Shown here: one piece after another, positions 26,291 to 39,061 of the stretch | How positions within the stretch are numbered: position 1 is the first letter of the stretch | How the letters are laid out: each line of letters starts with the position of its first letter | DNA from: Neocallimastix lanati (nom. inval.) | Taxonomy: Eukaryota; Neocallimastigomycota; Neocallimastigomycetes; Neocallimastigales; Neocallimastigaceae | NCBI GenBank assembly: GCA_016946835.1 | Contig: JACVTC010000013.1 | Location: forward strand, 79,501 to 143,500 | Direction: 5' to 3' | DNA: 64,000 nucleotides | Made by a program: the position numbers and the translations under genes | The notes under the pieces: model-generated | What the model was told of the DNA's origin: nothing | Database searches by the model: none | Seen by the model: the letters and a program-made list of their open reading frames with translations, nothing else

Positions 26291-27226
26291 AGTAATATTC
26301 CATAGGATAATTAACTAATTTAACACTTTATATTACATATTCTACATAATCAAAAAATAGAAAATTATTTAAATTTATAAATGGAAATATTTTAAGTTAT
26401 GATTCAGTAAATGAATAAAAGAGGTATTAAACTTTTAAAATACATATTTATATAATATAATATATTTTAAATCTAAAAAATATTTACATTCTATACCATA
26501 AAATATATAAATACAGATTTATTAAAGGGTTTGTAAATAATTATCAATTATAATTATAAATATACATTAGTTTTATAAAACATTAAAAAAAAAAGATATG
26601 AAGTCTGCAATAAAAAAAATTAAATTTTGAAAAAAATATATACTTTTTCTATATTCTATATAGCAGTTGACTAATAAAATTTTAAAGAAAAATAAAAATT
26701 ATTTTTATAATATTTAAATTATTCAATTTATATTAATATTATTATTAATATTTCAATTATATATGATTTAAACATTTTATATTTAAATATTAAATATATT
26801 GAATTAAATATATTTAATTTATTTTAATTATACATATAAATTTTTTTTTCTTTTTTCTTTTTTTTTTACTAAAGTTGTTAATTAAAGTGTATTTGTGTCA
26901 TTAAAGTTAAATAATAATTTTCTTTAAATATTTTTATTTTTTTTTTTTTTAAAAAAAGAACAAATTAATAATAATAATTGATGCATATTTATGTTATAAT
27001 CAAATATATTTCTCTATTATTTATAATTATTTGTTTATTTGAAATAATTAATTTAAATACCATAAAGAATAGATAATAAAGAAGTTAAATATTTATTTTA
27101 TAATATAATAATATTTTTTTATATTAAAATATATTTAAATATAATATTACAAATTATTACATATATATTTTAATATAAATTTTTATTTTAATATATATTT
27201 TATAATAATTTCATATAAATATCTTA

Positions 27227-27265
<39 letters not shown>

Positions 27266-27316
27266 TTTAATTTAATTAAAATAAAATAATATTTAAATAA
27301 TTATTTTATATTTAAT
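26291..27316 (+). promoter_or_regulatory. 5' flank of the exon array, shared with the 14-15 kb locus
   Basis: 26740-27245 is the sister of 14280-14790. A segment at about 26590-26730 is inverted relative to 14115-14255 (ATATAGCAGTTGACTAATAA here, TTAGTCAACTGCTATAT there). A T run (about 27233-27262) and 50 bp of AT sequence precede the first GC-rich block. If the array is transcribed as one unit, the promoter would be expected here. That is inference only. Confidence 0.45.
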
Positions 27317-30300
27317 TTGTGCGCCGGTTCGATTTCTAGGATGACTGGTCGTTTTTTTTGTCCTGTCCAGGTATGAAATATTTAATTTTTTTATATTTAT
27401 TATAATTTAAATAAAACAAATTGTTTACTAATCATTTTTATATTTTTTTAGGTGGGCCGGTTTGATTTTTTGGAGGGCTGGTCGGTTTTTTTGTCCTGTC
27501 CAGGTAAGAACTATAATATTTTTTTTTATATTTATTATAATTTTATTAAAACAATTTATTTACTAATCATTTTTATATTTTTTTAGGTGGGCCGGTTGGA
27601 TTTCTTGGAGGGCTGGTCGGTTTTTTTGTCCTGTCCAGGTAAGAAATATTATATTTTTTTTTATATTTATTACAATTTAAATAAAACAAATTGTTTACTA
27701 ATCATTTTTATATTTTTTAGGTGGGCCGGTTGGATTTCTTGGAGGGCTGGTCGGTTTTTTTGTCCTGTCCAGGTAAGAACTATTATATTTTTTTTTTATT
27801 TATTACAATTTAAATAAAACAAATTGTTTACTAATCATTTTTATATTTTTTAGGTGGGCCGGTTGGATTTCTTGGAGGGCTGGTCGGTTTTTTTGTCCTG
27901 TCCAGGTAAGAAATATTATATTTTTTTTTTTTATTGAAATTTAAATAAAATAATTTATTTACTAATTATTTTTATATTTTTTTAGTTGGGCCGGTTGGAT
28001 TTCATGGAGGTCTGGTCGGTTTTTTTGTCCTGTCCAGGTAAGAAATATTATATTTTTTTTTTTTATTGAAATTTAAATAAAATAATTTATTTACTAATTA
28101 TTTTTATATTTTTTTAGGTGGGCCGGTAGGATTTCATGGAGGTCTGGTCGGTTTTTTTGTCCTGTCCAGGTAAGAACTATTATATTTTTTTATATATTTA
28201 TTATAATTTTATTAAAACAATTTATTTACTAATCATTTTTATATTTTTTTAGGTGGGCCGGTTGGATTTCTTGGAGGGCTGGTCGGTTTTTTTGTCCTGT
28301 CCAGGTAAGAACTATTATATTTTTTTATATATTTATTATAATTTTATTAAAACAATTTATTTACTAATCATTTTTATATTTTTTTAGGTGGGCCGGTTGG
28401 ATTTCATGGAGGTCTGGTCGGTTTTTTTGTCCTGTCCAGGTAAGAACTATTATATTTTTTTTTTTATTTATTACAATTTAAATAAAACAAATTGTTTACT
28501 AATCATTTTTATATTTTTTAGGTGGGCCGGTTGGATTTCTTGGAGGGCTGGTCGGTTTTTTTGTCCTGTCCAGGTAAGAAATATTATATTTTTTTTTTTT
28601 ATTGAAATTTAAATAAAATAATTTATTTACTAATTATTTTTATATTTTTTTAGTTGGGCCGGTTGGATTTCATGGAGGTCTGGTCGGTTTTTTTGTCCTG
28701 TCCAGGTAAGAAATATTATATTTTTTTTTTTTATTGAAATTTAAATAAAATAATTTATTTACTAATTATTTTTATATTTTTTTAGGTGGGCCGGTAGGAT
28801 TTCATGGAGGTCTGGTCGGTTTTTTTGTCCTGTCCAGGTAAGAACTATTATATTTTTTTATATATTTATTATAATTTTATTAAAACAATTTATTTACTAA
28901 TCATTTTTATATTTTTTTAGGTGGGCCGGTTGGATTTCTTGGAGGGCTGGTCGGTTTTTTTGTCCTGTCCAGGTAAGAACTATTATATTTTTTTATATAT
29001 TTATTATAATTTTATTAAAACAATTTATTTACTAATCATTTTTATATTTTTTTAGGTGGGCCGGTTGGATTTCTTGGAGGGCTGGTCGGTTTTTTTGTCC
29101 TGTCCAGGTAAGAAATATTATATTTTTTTTTTTTATTGAAATTTAAATAAAATAATTTATTTACTAATTATTTTTATATTTTTTAGGTGGGCCGGTAGGA
29201 TTTCATGGAGGTCTGGTCGGTTTTTTTGTCCTGTCCAGGTAAGAAATATTATATTTTTTTTTTTTATTGAAATTTAAATAAAATAATTTTTTTACTAATT
29301 ATTTTTATATTTTTTTAGGTGGGCCGGTTGGATTTCATGGAGGTCTGGTCGGTTTTTTTGTCCTGTCCAGGTATGAAATATTTAATTTTTTTATATTTAT
29401 TATAATTTAAATAAAACAAATTGTTTACTAATCATTTTTATATTTTTTTAGGTGGGCCGGTTTGATTTTTTGGAGGGCTGGTCGGTTTTTTTGTCCTGTC
29501 CAGGTAAGAACTATAATATTTTTTTTTATATTTATTATAATTTTATTAAAACAATTTATTTACTAATCATTTTTATATTTTTTTAGGTGGGCCGGTTGGA
29601 TTTCTTGGAGGGCTGGTCGGTTTTTTTGTCCTGTCCAGGTAAGAACTATTATATTTTTTTATATATTTATTATAATTTTATAAAACAATTTATTTACTAA
29701 TCATTTTTATATTTTTTTAGGTGGGCCGGTTGGATTTCATGGAGGTCTGGTCGGTTTTTTTGTCCTGTCCAGGTAAGAACTATTATATTTTTTTATATAT
29801 TTATTATAATTTTATTAAAACAATTTATTTACTAATCATTTTTATATTTTTTTAGGTGGGCCGGTTGGATTTCTTGGAGGGCTGGTCGGTTTTTTTGTCC
29901 TGTCCAGGTAAGAAATATTATATTTTTTTTTTTTATTGAAATTTAAATAAAATAATTTATTTACTAATTATTTTTATATTTTTTAGGTGGGCCGGTAGGA
30001 TTTCATGGAGGTCTGGTCGGTTTTTTTGTCCTGTCCAGGTAAGAAATATTATATTTTTTTTTATATTTATTACAATTTAAATAAAACAAATTGTTTACTA
30101 ATCATTTTTATATTTTTTAGGTGGGCCGGTTGGATTTCTTGGAGGGCTGGTCGGTTTTTTTGTCCTGTCCAGGTAAGAACTATTATATTTTTTTTTTATT
30201 TATTACAATTTAAATAAAACAAATTGTTTACTAATCATTTTTATATTTTTTAGGTGGGCCGGTTGGATTTCTTGGAGGGCTGGTCGGTTTTTTTGTCCTG

Positions 30301-33300
30301 TCCAGGTAAGAAATATTATATTTTTTTTTTTTATTGAAATTTAAATAAAATAATTTATTTACTAATTATTTTTATATTTTTTTAGTTGGGCCGGTTGGAT
30401 TTCATGGAGGTCTGGTCGGTTTTTTTGTCCTGTCCAGGTAAGAAATATTATATTTTTTTTTTTTATTGAAATTTAAATAAAATAATTTATTTACTAATTA
30501 TTTTTATATTTTTTTAGGTGGGCCGGTAGGATTTCATAGAGGTCTGGTCGGTTTTTTTGTCCTGTCCAGGTAAGAACTATTATATTTTTTTATATATTTA
30601 TTATAATTTTATTAAAACAATTTATTTACTAATCATTTTTATATTTTTTTAGGTGGGCCGGTTGGATTTCTTGGAGGGCTGGTCGGTTTTTTTGTCCTGT
30701 CCAGGTAAGAACTATTATATTTTTTTATATATTTATTATAATTTTATTAAAACAATTTATTTACTAATCATTTTTATATTTTTTTAGGTGGGCCGGTAGG
30801 ATTTCATGGAGGTCTGGTCGGTTTTTTTGTCCTGTCCAGGTAAGAACTATTATATTTTTTTTTTTATTTATTACAATTTAAATAAAACAAATTGTTTACT
30901 AATCATTTTTATATTTTTTAGGTGGGCCGGTTGGATTTCTTGGAGGGCTGGTCGGTTTTTTTGTCCTGTCCAGGTAAGAAATATTATATTTTTTTTTTTT
31001 ATTTATTACAATTTAAATAAAATAAATTGTTTACTAATCATTTTTATATTTTTTTAGGTGGGCCGGTTGGATTTCATGGAGGTCTGGTCGGTTTTTTTGT
31101 CCTGTCCAGGTATGAAATATTTAATTTTTTTATATTTATTATAATTTAAATAAAACAAATTGTTTACTAATCATTTTTATATTTTTTTAGGTGGGCCGGT
31201 AGGATTTCATGGAGGTCTGGTCGGTTTTTTTGTCCTGTCCAGGTAAGAACTATAATATTTTTTTTTATATTTATTATAATTTTATTAAAACAATTTATTT
31301 ACTAATCATTTTTATATTTTTTTAGGTGGGCCGGTTGGATTTCTTGGAGGTCTGGTCGGTTTTTTTGTCCTGTCCAGGTAAGAACTATTATATTTTTTTT
31401 TATATTTATTACAATTTAAATAAAACAAATTGTTTACTAATCATTTTTATATTTTTTTAGGTGGGCCGGTTGGATTTCATGGAGGTCTGGTCGGTTTTTT
31501 TGTCCTGTCCAGGTAAGAACTATTATATTTTTTTTTATATTTATTATAATTTTATTAAAACAATTTATTTACTAATCATTTTTATATTTTTTTAGGTGGG
31601 CCGGTTGGATTTCTTGGAGGGCTGGTCGGTTTTTTTGTCCTGTCCAGGTAAGAACTATTATATTTTTTTATATATTTATTATAATTTTATTAAAACAATT
31701 TATTTACTAATCATTTTTATATTTTTTTAGGTGGGCCGGTAGGATTTCATGGAGGTCTGGTCGGTTTTTTTGTCCTGTCCAGGTAAGAACTATTATATTT
31801 TTTTTTTTATTTATTACAATTTAAATAAAACAAATTGTTTACTAATCATTTTTATATTTTTTAGGTGGGCCGGTTGGATTTCTTGGAGGGCTGGTCGGTT
31901 TTTTTGTCCTGTCCAGGTAAGAAATATTATATTTTTTTTTTTTATTGAAATTTAAATAAAATAATTTATTTACTAATTATTTTTATATTTTTTTAGTTGG
32001 GCCGGTTGGATTTCATGGAGGTCTGGTCGGTTTTTTTGTCCTGTCCAGGTAAGAAATATTATATTTTTTTTTTTTATTGAAATTTAAATAAAATAATTTA
32101 TTTACTAATCATTTTTATATTTTTTAGGTGGGCCGGTTGGATTTCTTGGAGGGCTGGTCGGTTTTTTTGTCCTGTCCAGGTAAGAAATATTATATTTTAT
32201 TTTTTATTGAAATTTAAATAAAATAAATTGTTTACTAATCATTTTTATATTTTTTTAGGTGGGCCGGTTGGATTTCATGGAGGTCTGGTCGGTTTTTTTG
32301 TCCTGTCCAGGTATGAAATATTTAATTTTTTTATATTTATTATAATTTAAATAAAACAAATTGTTTACTAATCATTTTTATATTTTTTTAGGTGGGCCGG
32401 TAGGATTTCATGGAGGTCTGGTCGGTTTTTTTGTCCTGTCCAGGTAAGAACTATAATATTTTTTTTTATATTTATTATAATTTTATTAAAACAATTTATT
32501 TACTAATCATTTTTATATTTTTTTAGGTGGGCCGGTTGGATTTCTTGGAGGTCTGGTCGGTTTTTTTGTCCTGTCCAGGTAAGAACTATTATATTTTTTT
32601 TTATATTTATTACAATTTAAATAAAACAAATTGTTTACTAATCATTTTTATATTTTTTTAGGTGGGCCGGTTGGATTTCATGGAGGTCTGGTCGGTTTTT
32701 TTGTCCTGTCCAGGTAAGAACTATTATATTTTTTTTTATATTTATTATAATTTTATTAAAACAATTTATTTACTAATCATTTTTATATTTTTTAGGTGGG
32801 CCGGTTGGATTTCATGGAGGTCTAGTCGGTTTTTTTGTCCTGTCCAGGTAAGAACTATTATATTTTTTTATATATTTATTATAATTTTATTAAAACAATT
32901 TATTTACTAATCATTTTTATATTTTTTTAGGTGGGCCGGTTGGATTTCTTGGAGGTCTGGTCGGTTTTTTTGTCCTGTCCAGGTAAGAACTATAATATTT
33001 TTTTTTATATTTATTATAATTTTATTAAAACAATTTATTTACTAATCATTTTTATATTATTTAGGTGGGCCGGTTGGATTTCATGGAGGTCTGGTCGGTT
33101 TTTTTGTCCTGTCCAGGTAAGAACTATTATATTTTTTTTATATTTATTATAATTTTATTAAAACAATTTATTTACTAATCATTTTTATATTTTTTAGGTG
33201 GGCCGGTTGGATTTCATGGAGGTCTAGTCGGTTTTTTTGTCCTGTCCAGGTAAGAACTATTATATTTTTTTATATATTTATTATAATTTTATTAAAACAA

Positions 33301-36300
33301 TTTATTTACTAATCATTTTTATATTTTTTTAGGTGGGCCGGTTGGATTTCTTGGAGGTCTGGTCGGTTTTTTTGTCCTGTCCAGGTAAGAACTATAATAT
33401 TTTTTTTTATATTTATTATAATTTTATTAAAACAATTTATTTACTAATCATTTTTATATTATTTAGGTGGGCCGGTTGGATTTCATGGAGGTCTGGTCGG
33501 TTTTTTTGTCCTGTCCAGGTAAGAACTATTATATTTTTTTATATATTTATTATAATTTTATTAAAACAATTTATTTACTAATCATTTTTATATTTTTTTA
33601 GGTGGGCCGGTTGGATTTCATGGAGGTCTGGTCGGTTTTTTTGTCCTGTCCAGGTAAGAACTATTATATTTTTTTATATATTTATTATAATTTTATTAAA
33701 ACAATTTATTTACTAATCATTTTTATATTTTTTTAGGTGGGCCGGTTGGATTTCATGGAGGTCTGGTCGGTTTTTTAGTCCTGTCCAGGTATGAAATATT
33801 ATATATTTTTTTTTATTGAAATTTAAATAAAATAATTTAATTACTAATCATTTTTATATTTTTTAGGTGGGCTGGTTGGATTTCATGGAGGGCTGGTCGG
33901 TTTTTTTGTCCTGTCCAGGTAAGAAATATTATATTTTTTTTTTTATTGAAATTTAAATAAAATAATTTATTTACTAATTATTTTTATATTTTTTAGGTGG
34001 GCCGGTAGGATTTCATGGAGGTCTGGTCGGTTTTTTTGTCCTGTCCAGGTAAGAAATATTATATTTTTTTTTTTTATTGAAATTTAAATAAAATAATTTT
34101 TTTACTAATTATTTTTATATTTTTTTAGGTGGGCCGGTTGGATTTCATGGAGGTCTGGTCGGTTTTTTTGTCCTGTCCAGGTATGAAATATTTAATTTTT
34201 TTATATTTATTATAATTTAAATAAAATAATTTTTTTACTAATTATTTTAATAATTTATAGGTGGGCCGGTTGGATTTCATGGAGGTCTGGTCGGTTTTTT
34301 TGTCCTGTCCAGGTATGAAATATTTATTTTTTTATATTTATTATATTTTAAATAAAACAAATTGTTTACTAATCATTTTTATATTTTTTAGGTGGGCCGG
34401 TTGGATTTCATGGAGGTCTGGTCGGTTTTTTAGTCCTGTCCAGGTATGAAATATTATATATTTTTTTTTATTGAAATTTAAATAAAATAATTTATTTACT
34501 AATTATTTTTATATTTTTTAGGTGGGCCGGTTGGATTTCATGGAGGGCTGGTCGGTTTTTTTGTCCTGTCCAGGTAAGAAATATTATATATTTTTTTTTA
34601 TTGAAATTTAAATAAAATAATTTTTTTACTAATTATTTTAATAATTTATAGGTGGGCCGGTTGGATTTCATGGAGGTCTGGTCGGTTTTTTAGTCCTGTC
34701 CAGGTAAGAAATATTATATATTTTTTTTTATTGAAATTTAAATAAAATAATTCATTTACTGATTATTTTAATAATTTATAGATGGGCCGGTTGGATTTCA
34801 TGGAGAGCTGGTCGGTTTTTTTGTCCTGTCCAGGTATGAAATATTTATTTTTTTTTATATTTATTACAATTTAAATAAAACAAATTGTTTACTAATCATT
34901 TTTATATTTTTTTAGGTGGGCCGGTTGGATTTCATGGAGGTCTGGTCGGTTTTTTTGTCCTGTCCAGGTATGAAATATTTATTTTTTTATATTTATTATA
35001 ATTTTATTAAAACAATTTATTTACTAATCATTTTTATATTTTTTAGGTGGGCCGGTTGGATTTCATGGAGGGCTGGTCGGTTTTTTTGTCCTGTCCAGGT
35101 ATGAAATATATAATTTTTTTTTTTTATTTATTACAATTTAAATAAAACAAATTGTTTACTAATCATTTTTATATTTTTTTAGGTGGGCCGGTTGGATTTC
35201 ATGGAGGTCTGGTCGGTTTTTTTGTCCTGTCCAGGTATGAAATATTTATTTTTTTATATTTATTACAATTTAAATAAAACAAATTGTTTACTAATCATTT
35301 TTATATTTTTTAGGTGGGCCGGTTGGATTTCATGGAGGGCTGGTCGGTTTTTTTGTCCTGTCCAGGTAAGAAATATTATATATTTTTTTTTATTGAAATT
35401 TAAATAAAATAATTCATTTACTGATTATTTTAATAATTTATAAGTGGGCCGGTTGGATTTCATGGAGGGCTGGTCGGTTTTTTTGTCCTGTCCAGGTATG
35501 AAATATTTATTTTTTTATATTTATTACAATTTAAATAAAACAAATTGTTTACTAATCATTTTTATATTTTTTAGGTGGGCCGGTTGGATTTCTTGGAGGG
35601 CTGGTCGGTTTTTTTGTCCTGTCCAGGTATGAAATATTTATTTTTTTATATTTATTACAATTTAAATAAAACAAATTGTTTACTAATCATTTTTATATTT
35701 TTTTAGGTGGGCCGGTTGGATTTCATGGAGGTCTGGTCGGTTTTTTTGTCCTGTCCAGGTATGAAATATTTATTTTTTTATATTTATTACAATTTAAATA
35801 AAACAAATTGTTTACTAATCATTTTTATATTTTTTAGGTGGGCCGGTTGGATTTCATGGAGGGCTGGTCGGTTTTTTTGTCCTGTCCAGGTAAGAAATAT
35901 TATATATTTTTTTTTATTGAAATTTAAATAAAATAATTCATTTACTGATTATTTTAATAATTTATAAGTATGCCGGTTGGATTTCATGGAGGGCTGGTCG
36001 GTTTTTTTGTCCTGTCCAGGTATGAAATATTTATTTTTTTTTATATTTATTACAATTTAAATAAAACAAATTGTTTACTAATCATTTTTATATTTTTTAG
36101 GTGGGCCGGTTGGATTTCTTGGAGGTCTGGTCGGTTTTTTAGTCCTGTCCAGGTATGAAATATTTATTTTTTTATATTTATTATATTTTAAATAAAACAA
36201 ATTGTTTACTAATCATTTTTATATTTTTTTAGGTGGGCCGGTTGGATTTCATGGAGGTCTGGTCGGTTTTTTTGTCCTGTCAGGGTATGAAATAATTAAT

Positions 36301-37075
36301 TTTTTTTTTTATTTATAATAATTTAAATAAAATAATTCATTTACTGATTATTTTAATAATTTATAGGTGGGCCAGTTGGATTTCATGGAGGTCTGGTCGG
36401 TTTTTTTGTCCTGTCCAGGTAAGAACTATTATATTTTTTTTTATATTTATTACAATTTAAATAAAACAAATTGTTTACTAATCATTTTTATATTTTTTTA
36501 GGTGGGCCGGTTGGATTTCTTGGAGGGCTGGTCGGTTTTTTTGTCCTGTCCAGGTAAGAAATATTATATTTTTTTTTTTTTTATTGAAATTTAAATAAAA
36601 TAATTTATTTACTAATCATTTTTATATTTTTTTAGGTGGGCCGGTTGGATTTCATGGAGGGCTGGTCGGTTTTTTTGTCCTGTCCAGGTATGAAATATAT
36701 AATTTTTTTTTTTATTTATAATAATTTAAATAAAACAATTTATTTACTAATTATTTTTATGCTTTTTTAGGTGGGCCGGTTGGATTTCTTGGAGGGCTGG
36801 TCGGTTTTTTCGTCCTGTCCAGGTATGAAATATTTAATTTTTTTATATTTATTATAATTTAAATAAAACAAATTGTTTACTAATCATTTTTATATTTTTT
36901 TAAGTGGGCCGGTTGGATTTCATGGAGGGCTGGTCGGTTTTTTTGTCCTGTCAGGGTATGAAATATTTAATTTTTTTATATTAATTATAGTTTAAATAAA
37001 ATATTATATTTACTAATTATTTTAATATTTTGTAGGTGGGCCGAATAGATTAATATAAATGATCTACAAGGAACT
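27317..37075 (+). repeat. Giant tandem array: 73 units of ~132 bp with GC-rich 52-nt cores and intron-like spacers
   Basis: I count 73 cores plus one partial terminal unit. The core starts GTGGGCCGGTTGGATTT, continues ATGGAGGTCTGGTCGG or TTGGAGGGCTGGTCGG, and ends GTCCTGTCCAG. It is 52 nt and about 54% G+C. Each spacer is about 80 nt of nearly pure A/T, starting GTAAGA or GTATGA and ending with TTTACTAAT, a T-rich tract and TTTAG. Core variants (GGTTGG/GGTAGG, CATGG/CTTGG) and spacer types recur in blocks, showing multi-unit duplications: units 1-3 resemble 16-18, units 4-10 resemble 22-28, units 29-31 resemble 38-40, and units 42-44 resemble 45-47. Spacer length and T-run length vary; core length is nearly fixed, though three cores near the 3' end have acceptors shifted by one base. 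Confidence 0.95.
27341..37058 (+). CDS. Putative multi-micro-exon gene spanning the array (hypothetical repeat protein)
   Basis: If each core is an exon, exon 1 would start at ATG 27341 (MTGRFFCPVQ, ending 27370). Exon 2 would be 27452-27503, exon 3 27587-27638, and so on, each 52 nt. Because 52 is 3n+1, successive exons are read in three different frames. All three frames of the consensus are open, giving a 52-residue repeat made of VGRLDFLEGWSVFLSCP-, GPVGFLGGLVGFFVLS- and WAGWISWRAGRFFCPVQ-like thirds. It is hydrophobic, aromatic and Cys-containing. The partial exon at 37036 stops in every frame (37046, 37051 or 37056). Each intron has donor, TACTAAT and acceptor. Against a protein: the cores are far more GC-rich than the RCC1 exons, and two units (25 and 56) would put a stop in the predicted frame. 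A spliced non-coding RNA is the main alternative. Confidence 0.4.
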
Positions 37076-37489
37076 CTTACGATATAATTGTTTATAATTA
37101 ATAATAATAATAATAATTAAAATAGTAATTAAAAATAATTTTTTAATTTTAAAACTAATTTTTTATTAATGAAAAAAAATTTTTTTTTCATATTTAATAT
37201 TATATATTATTGTTATGATTACTAATTATTATTATTTAAATTATTATTATTACTATTATTATCTTTAGAATTATTAATATAATTTATATTTATTAATATT
37301 AATATTATTATTATTGAAAAAAAATTTTTTTTTAATAATTATTTATAAAATTATTTTCACAATATAAAATTATTATCATCAATTGTATTAAATATTTTTT
37401 TTCCAAAGTATTATATAAATTATATAAAATAATAAAATTAAATAAAAAATAAAATATTGAATAAAAAAAAAAAAAAACGTCTATTTTAC
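37076..37489. other. AT-rich intergenic sequence related to the RCC1 3' flank
   Basis: 37150-37500 resembles 45950-46300 and 61330-61640 (TTTATAAAATTATTTTCACAATATAAAATTATTATC-type order, then AACGTCTATTTTACAT), the flank downstream of the RCC1 gene copies. No gene. Confidence 0.5.
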
Positions 37490-38179
37490 ATCAATTCAAT
37501 TATTAAATAATATTATCTCATAATAATAATTAGAGTATTTATGAATAACTAAACTTTCAATTATAGCAATTAAAATTAAAACCTTCATTAAAACAAAAAA
37601 TAAAATTTTAATTATTTAAAATATTATATTGAGTTATGAAATAACTTTAAATAAAACTTTAGTTTATTTATTATTAATATTTTTTTATTGATATTATTAG
37701 TAACAATAGTATTATCCATTATAATTTATAAATAAACCTTTAATAACAGTTCCAATAAAATATAAATATCCTTCATTTGTAGGGAAAGAATATGTAAAAA
37801 TGGTTTTGTTTATATAGTTCCAATTTATAATAAAAATTATTATAAAAATTTACAGTTTATTATTAAATATTTATTTTCTTTTATTTTATTTTTATTAATA
37901 ATAAAATTATTTTAATACAAGTAATTTCTATAATTTTTAAACATTATATCAAATATTAATAAAAATTTGATATTAATAATATAAATTTTTATGATGAAAA
38001 ACATAAAATTTTTAATATAAAATAAAAAGGTTAATATTATTGCAATAGCTAATGTAAATTTTACTTAATAGGATAATTATATATAATTGAACTTTTAATG
38101 TTTGATCATAAATTAATGTATGAAATTAATTTAATAAAATTGATCATATGATTACATTATTTAATGTATATAATAAAAA

Positions 38180-39061
38180 AATCGGGGGAGGAGCAATTCG
38201 AAAAATTTCATTTCAGAAAGTTTCATTTCGGAAAATTTACATAAAAAGTTTCATTTCGAAAAATTTCATTTTGCAAAATTTTTAATAAATAAATAAATTA
38301 ATAATAAAATAATTAAATAATATATATAATTTAAATAAATAACTAAATAAATAAAAATAAATATATAAAACTATAATAAATAAATAAATTTTAAAAATTT
38401 TTCAAAAAAAAATATATATATGGACATATATATATTAAATATACATTATATAATAATAAATATTCATTAGAATTAACGCTTTAAAAAAATAAAATATTTT
38501 ATCATATGTTTTAAACGTTTTATAATTTTTTAAAATATATATAAAAATTTTATATATATAAAAAAAAATAAGTATTAATAATTTAAAAGATGTAAAGGAT
38601 AATAATTTAAAATATAATTGTTAAATTTAAAATATAATTATTAAAAAAAATATTAAAAAATAATATTTAAATAATTAATTGATCATTTTACATCTTATAA
38701 GTCCTTGCGCAGTATTTTAAAAATCTTAAGTTGCTAATAAATTTTTTTAATAAAAGAAATATTTATAAATAATTCAGTAAAAAAAAAAAAAAGATGAGGA
38801 CATCATAAAAAAAGGAGTTAAAAGTAGCACAACGTTAGGATGATTTTAGGTGGTATCTATTTTTTTATTTTATATATTATATTTTAAATTTTATATTTTT
38901 ATTTTATATTTTTTTTTTTATTTTTTATTTTATATATATATTTTTATTTTTAATTTTTTTTTATTTATTTAATTTATTATTTATTTATCTATTTATTAAA
39001 ATTTTGCGAAATGAAACTTTTCCGAAATGAAACTTTTGCGAAATGACACACACTCTGTGAA
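38180..39061. mobile_element. Nested element with clustered TTTCATTTCGG inverted termini
   Basis: The left end (38195-38285) has four or five tandem variants of GTTTCATTTCGGAAAA. The right end (39000-39050) has three inverted variants (GCGAAATGAAACTTTTCCGA). The interior is AT-rich and non-coding. The repeated subterminal motifs look like transposase binding sites of a non-autonomous DNA element. The family is not recognised. Confidence 0.5.

Noticed and set aside
27587-36158. Series of short proteins of 60-83 residues starting MGRLDF or MEVWSV
   Set aside because: These frames read straight through the AT-rich spacers between two cores. They are by-products of the tandem repeat and cross the splice-like signals.
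27317-37075. CRISPR array
   Set aside because: There is a regular repeat-spacer look, but the spacers are near-identical AT-rich sequence rather than unique, the unit is ~132 bp, and no cas genes or prokaryotic context are present.
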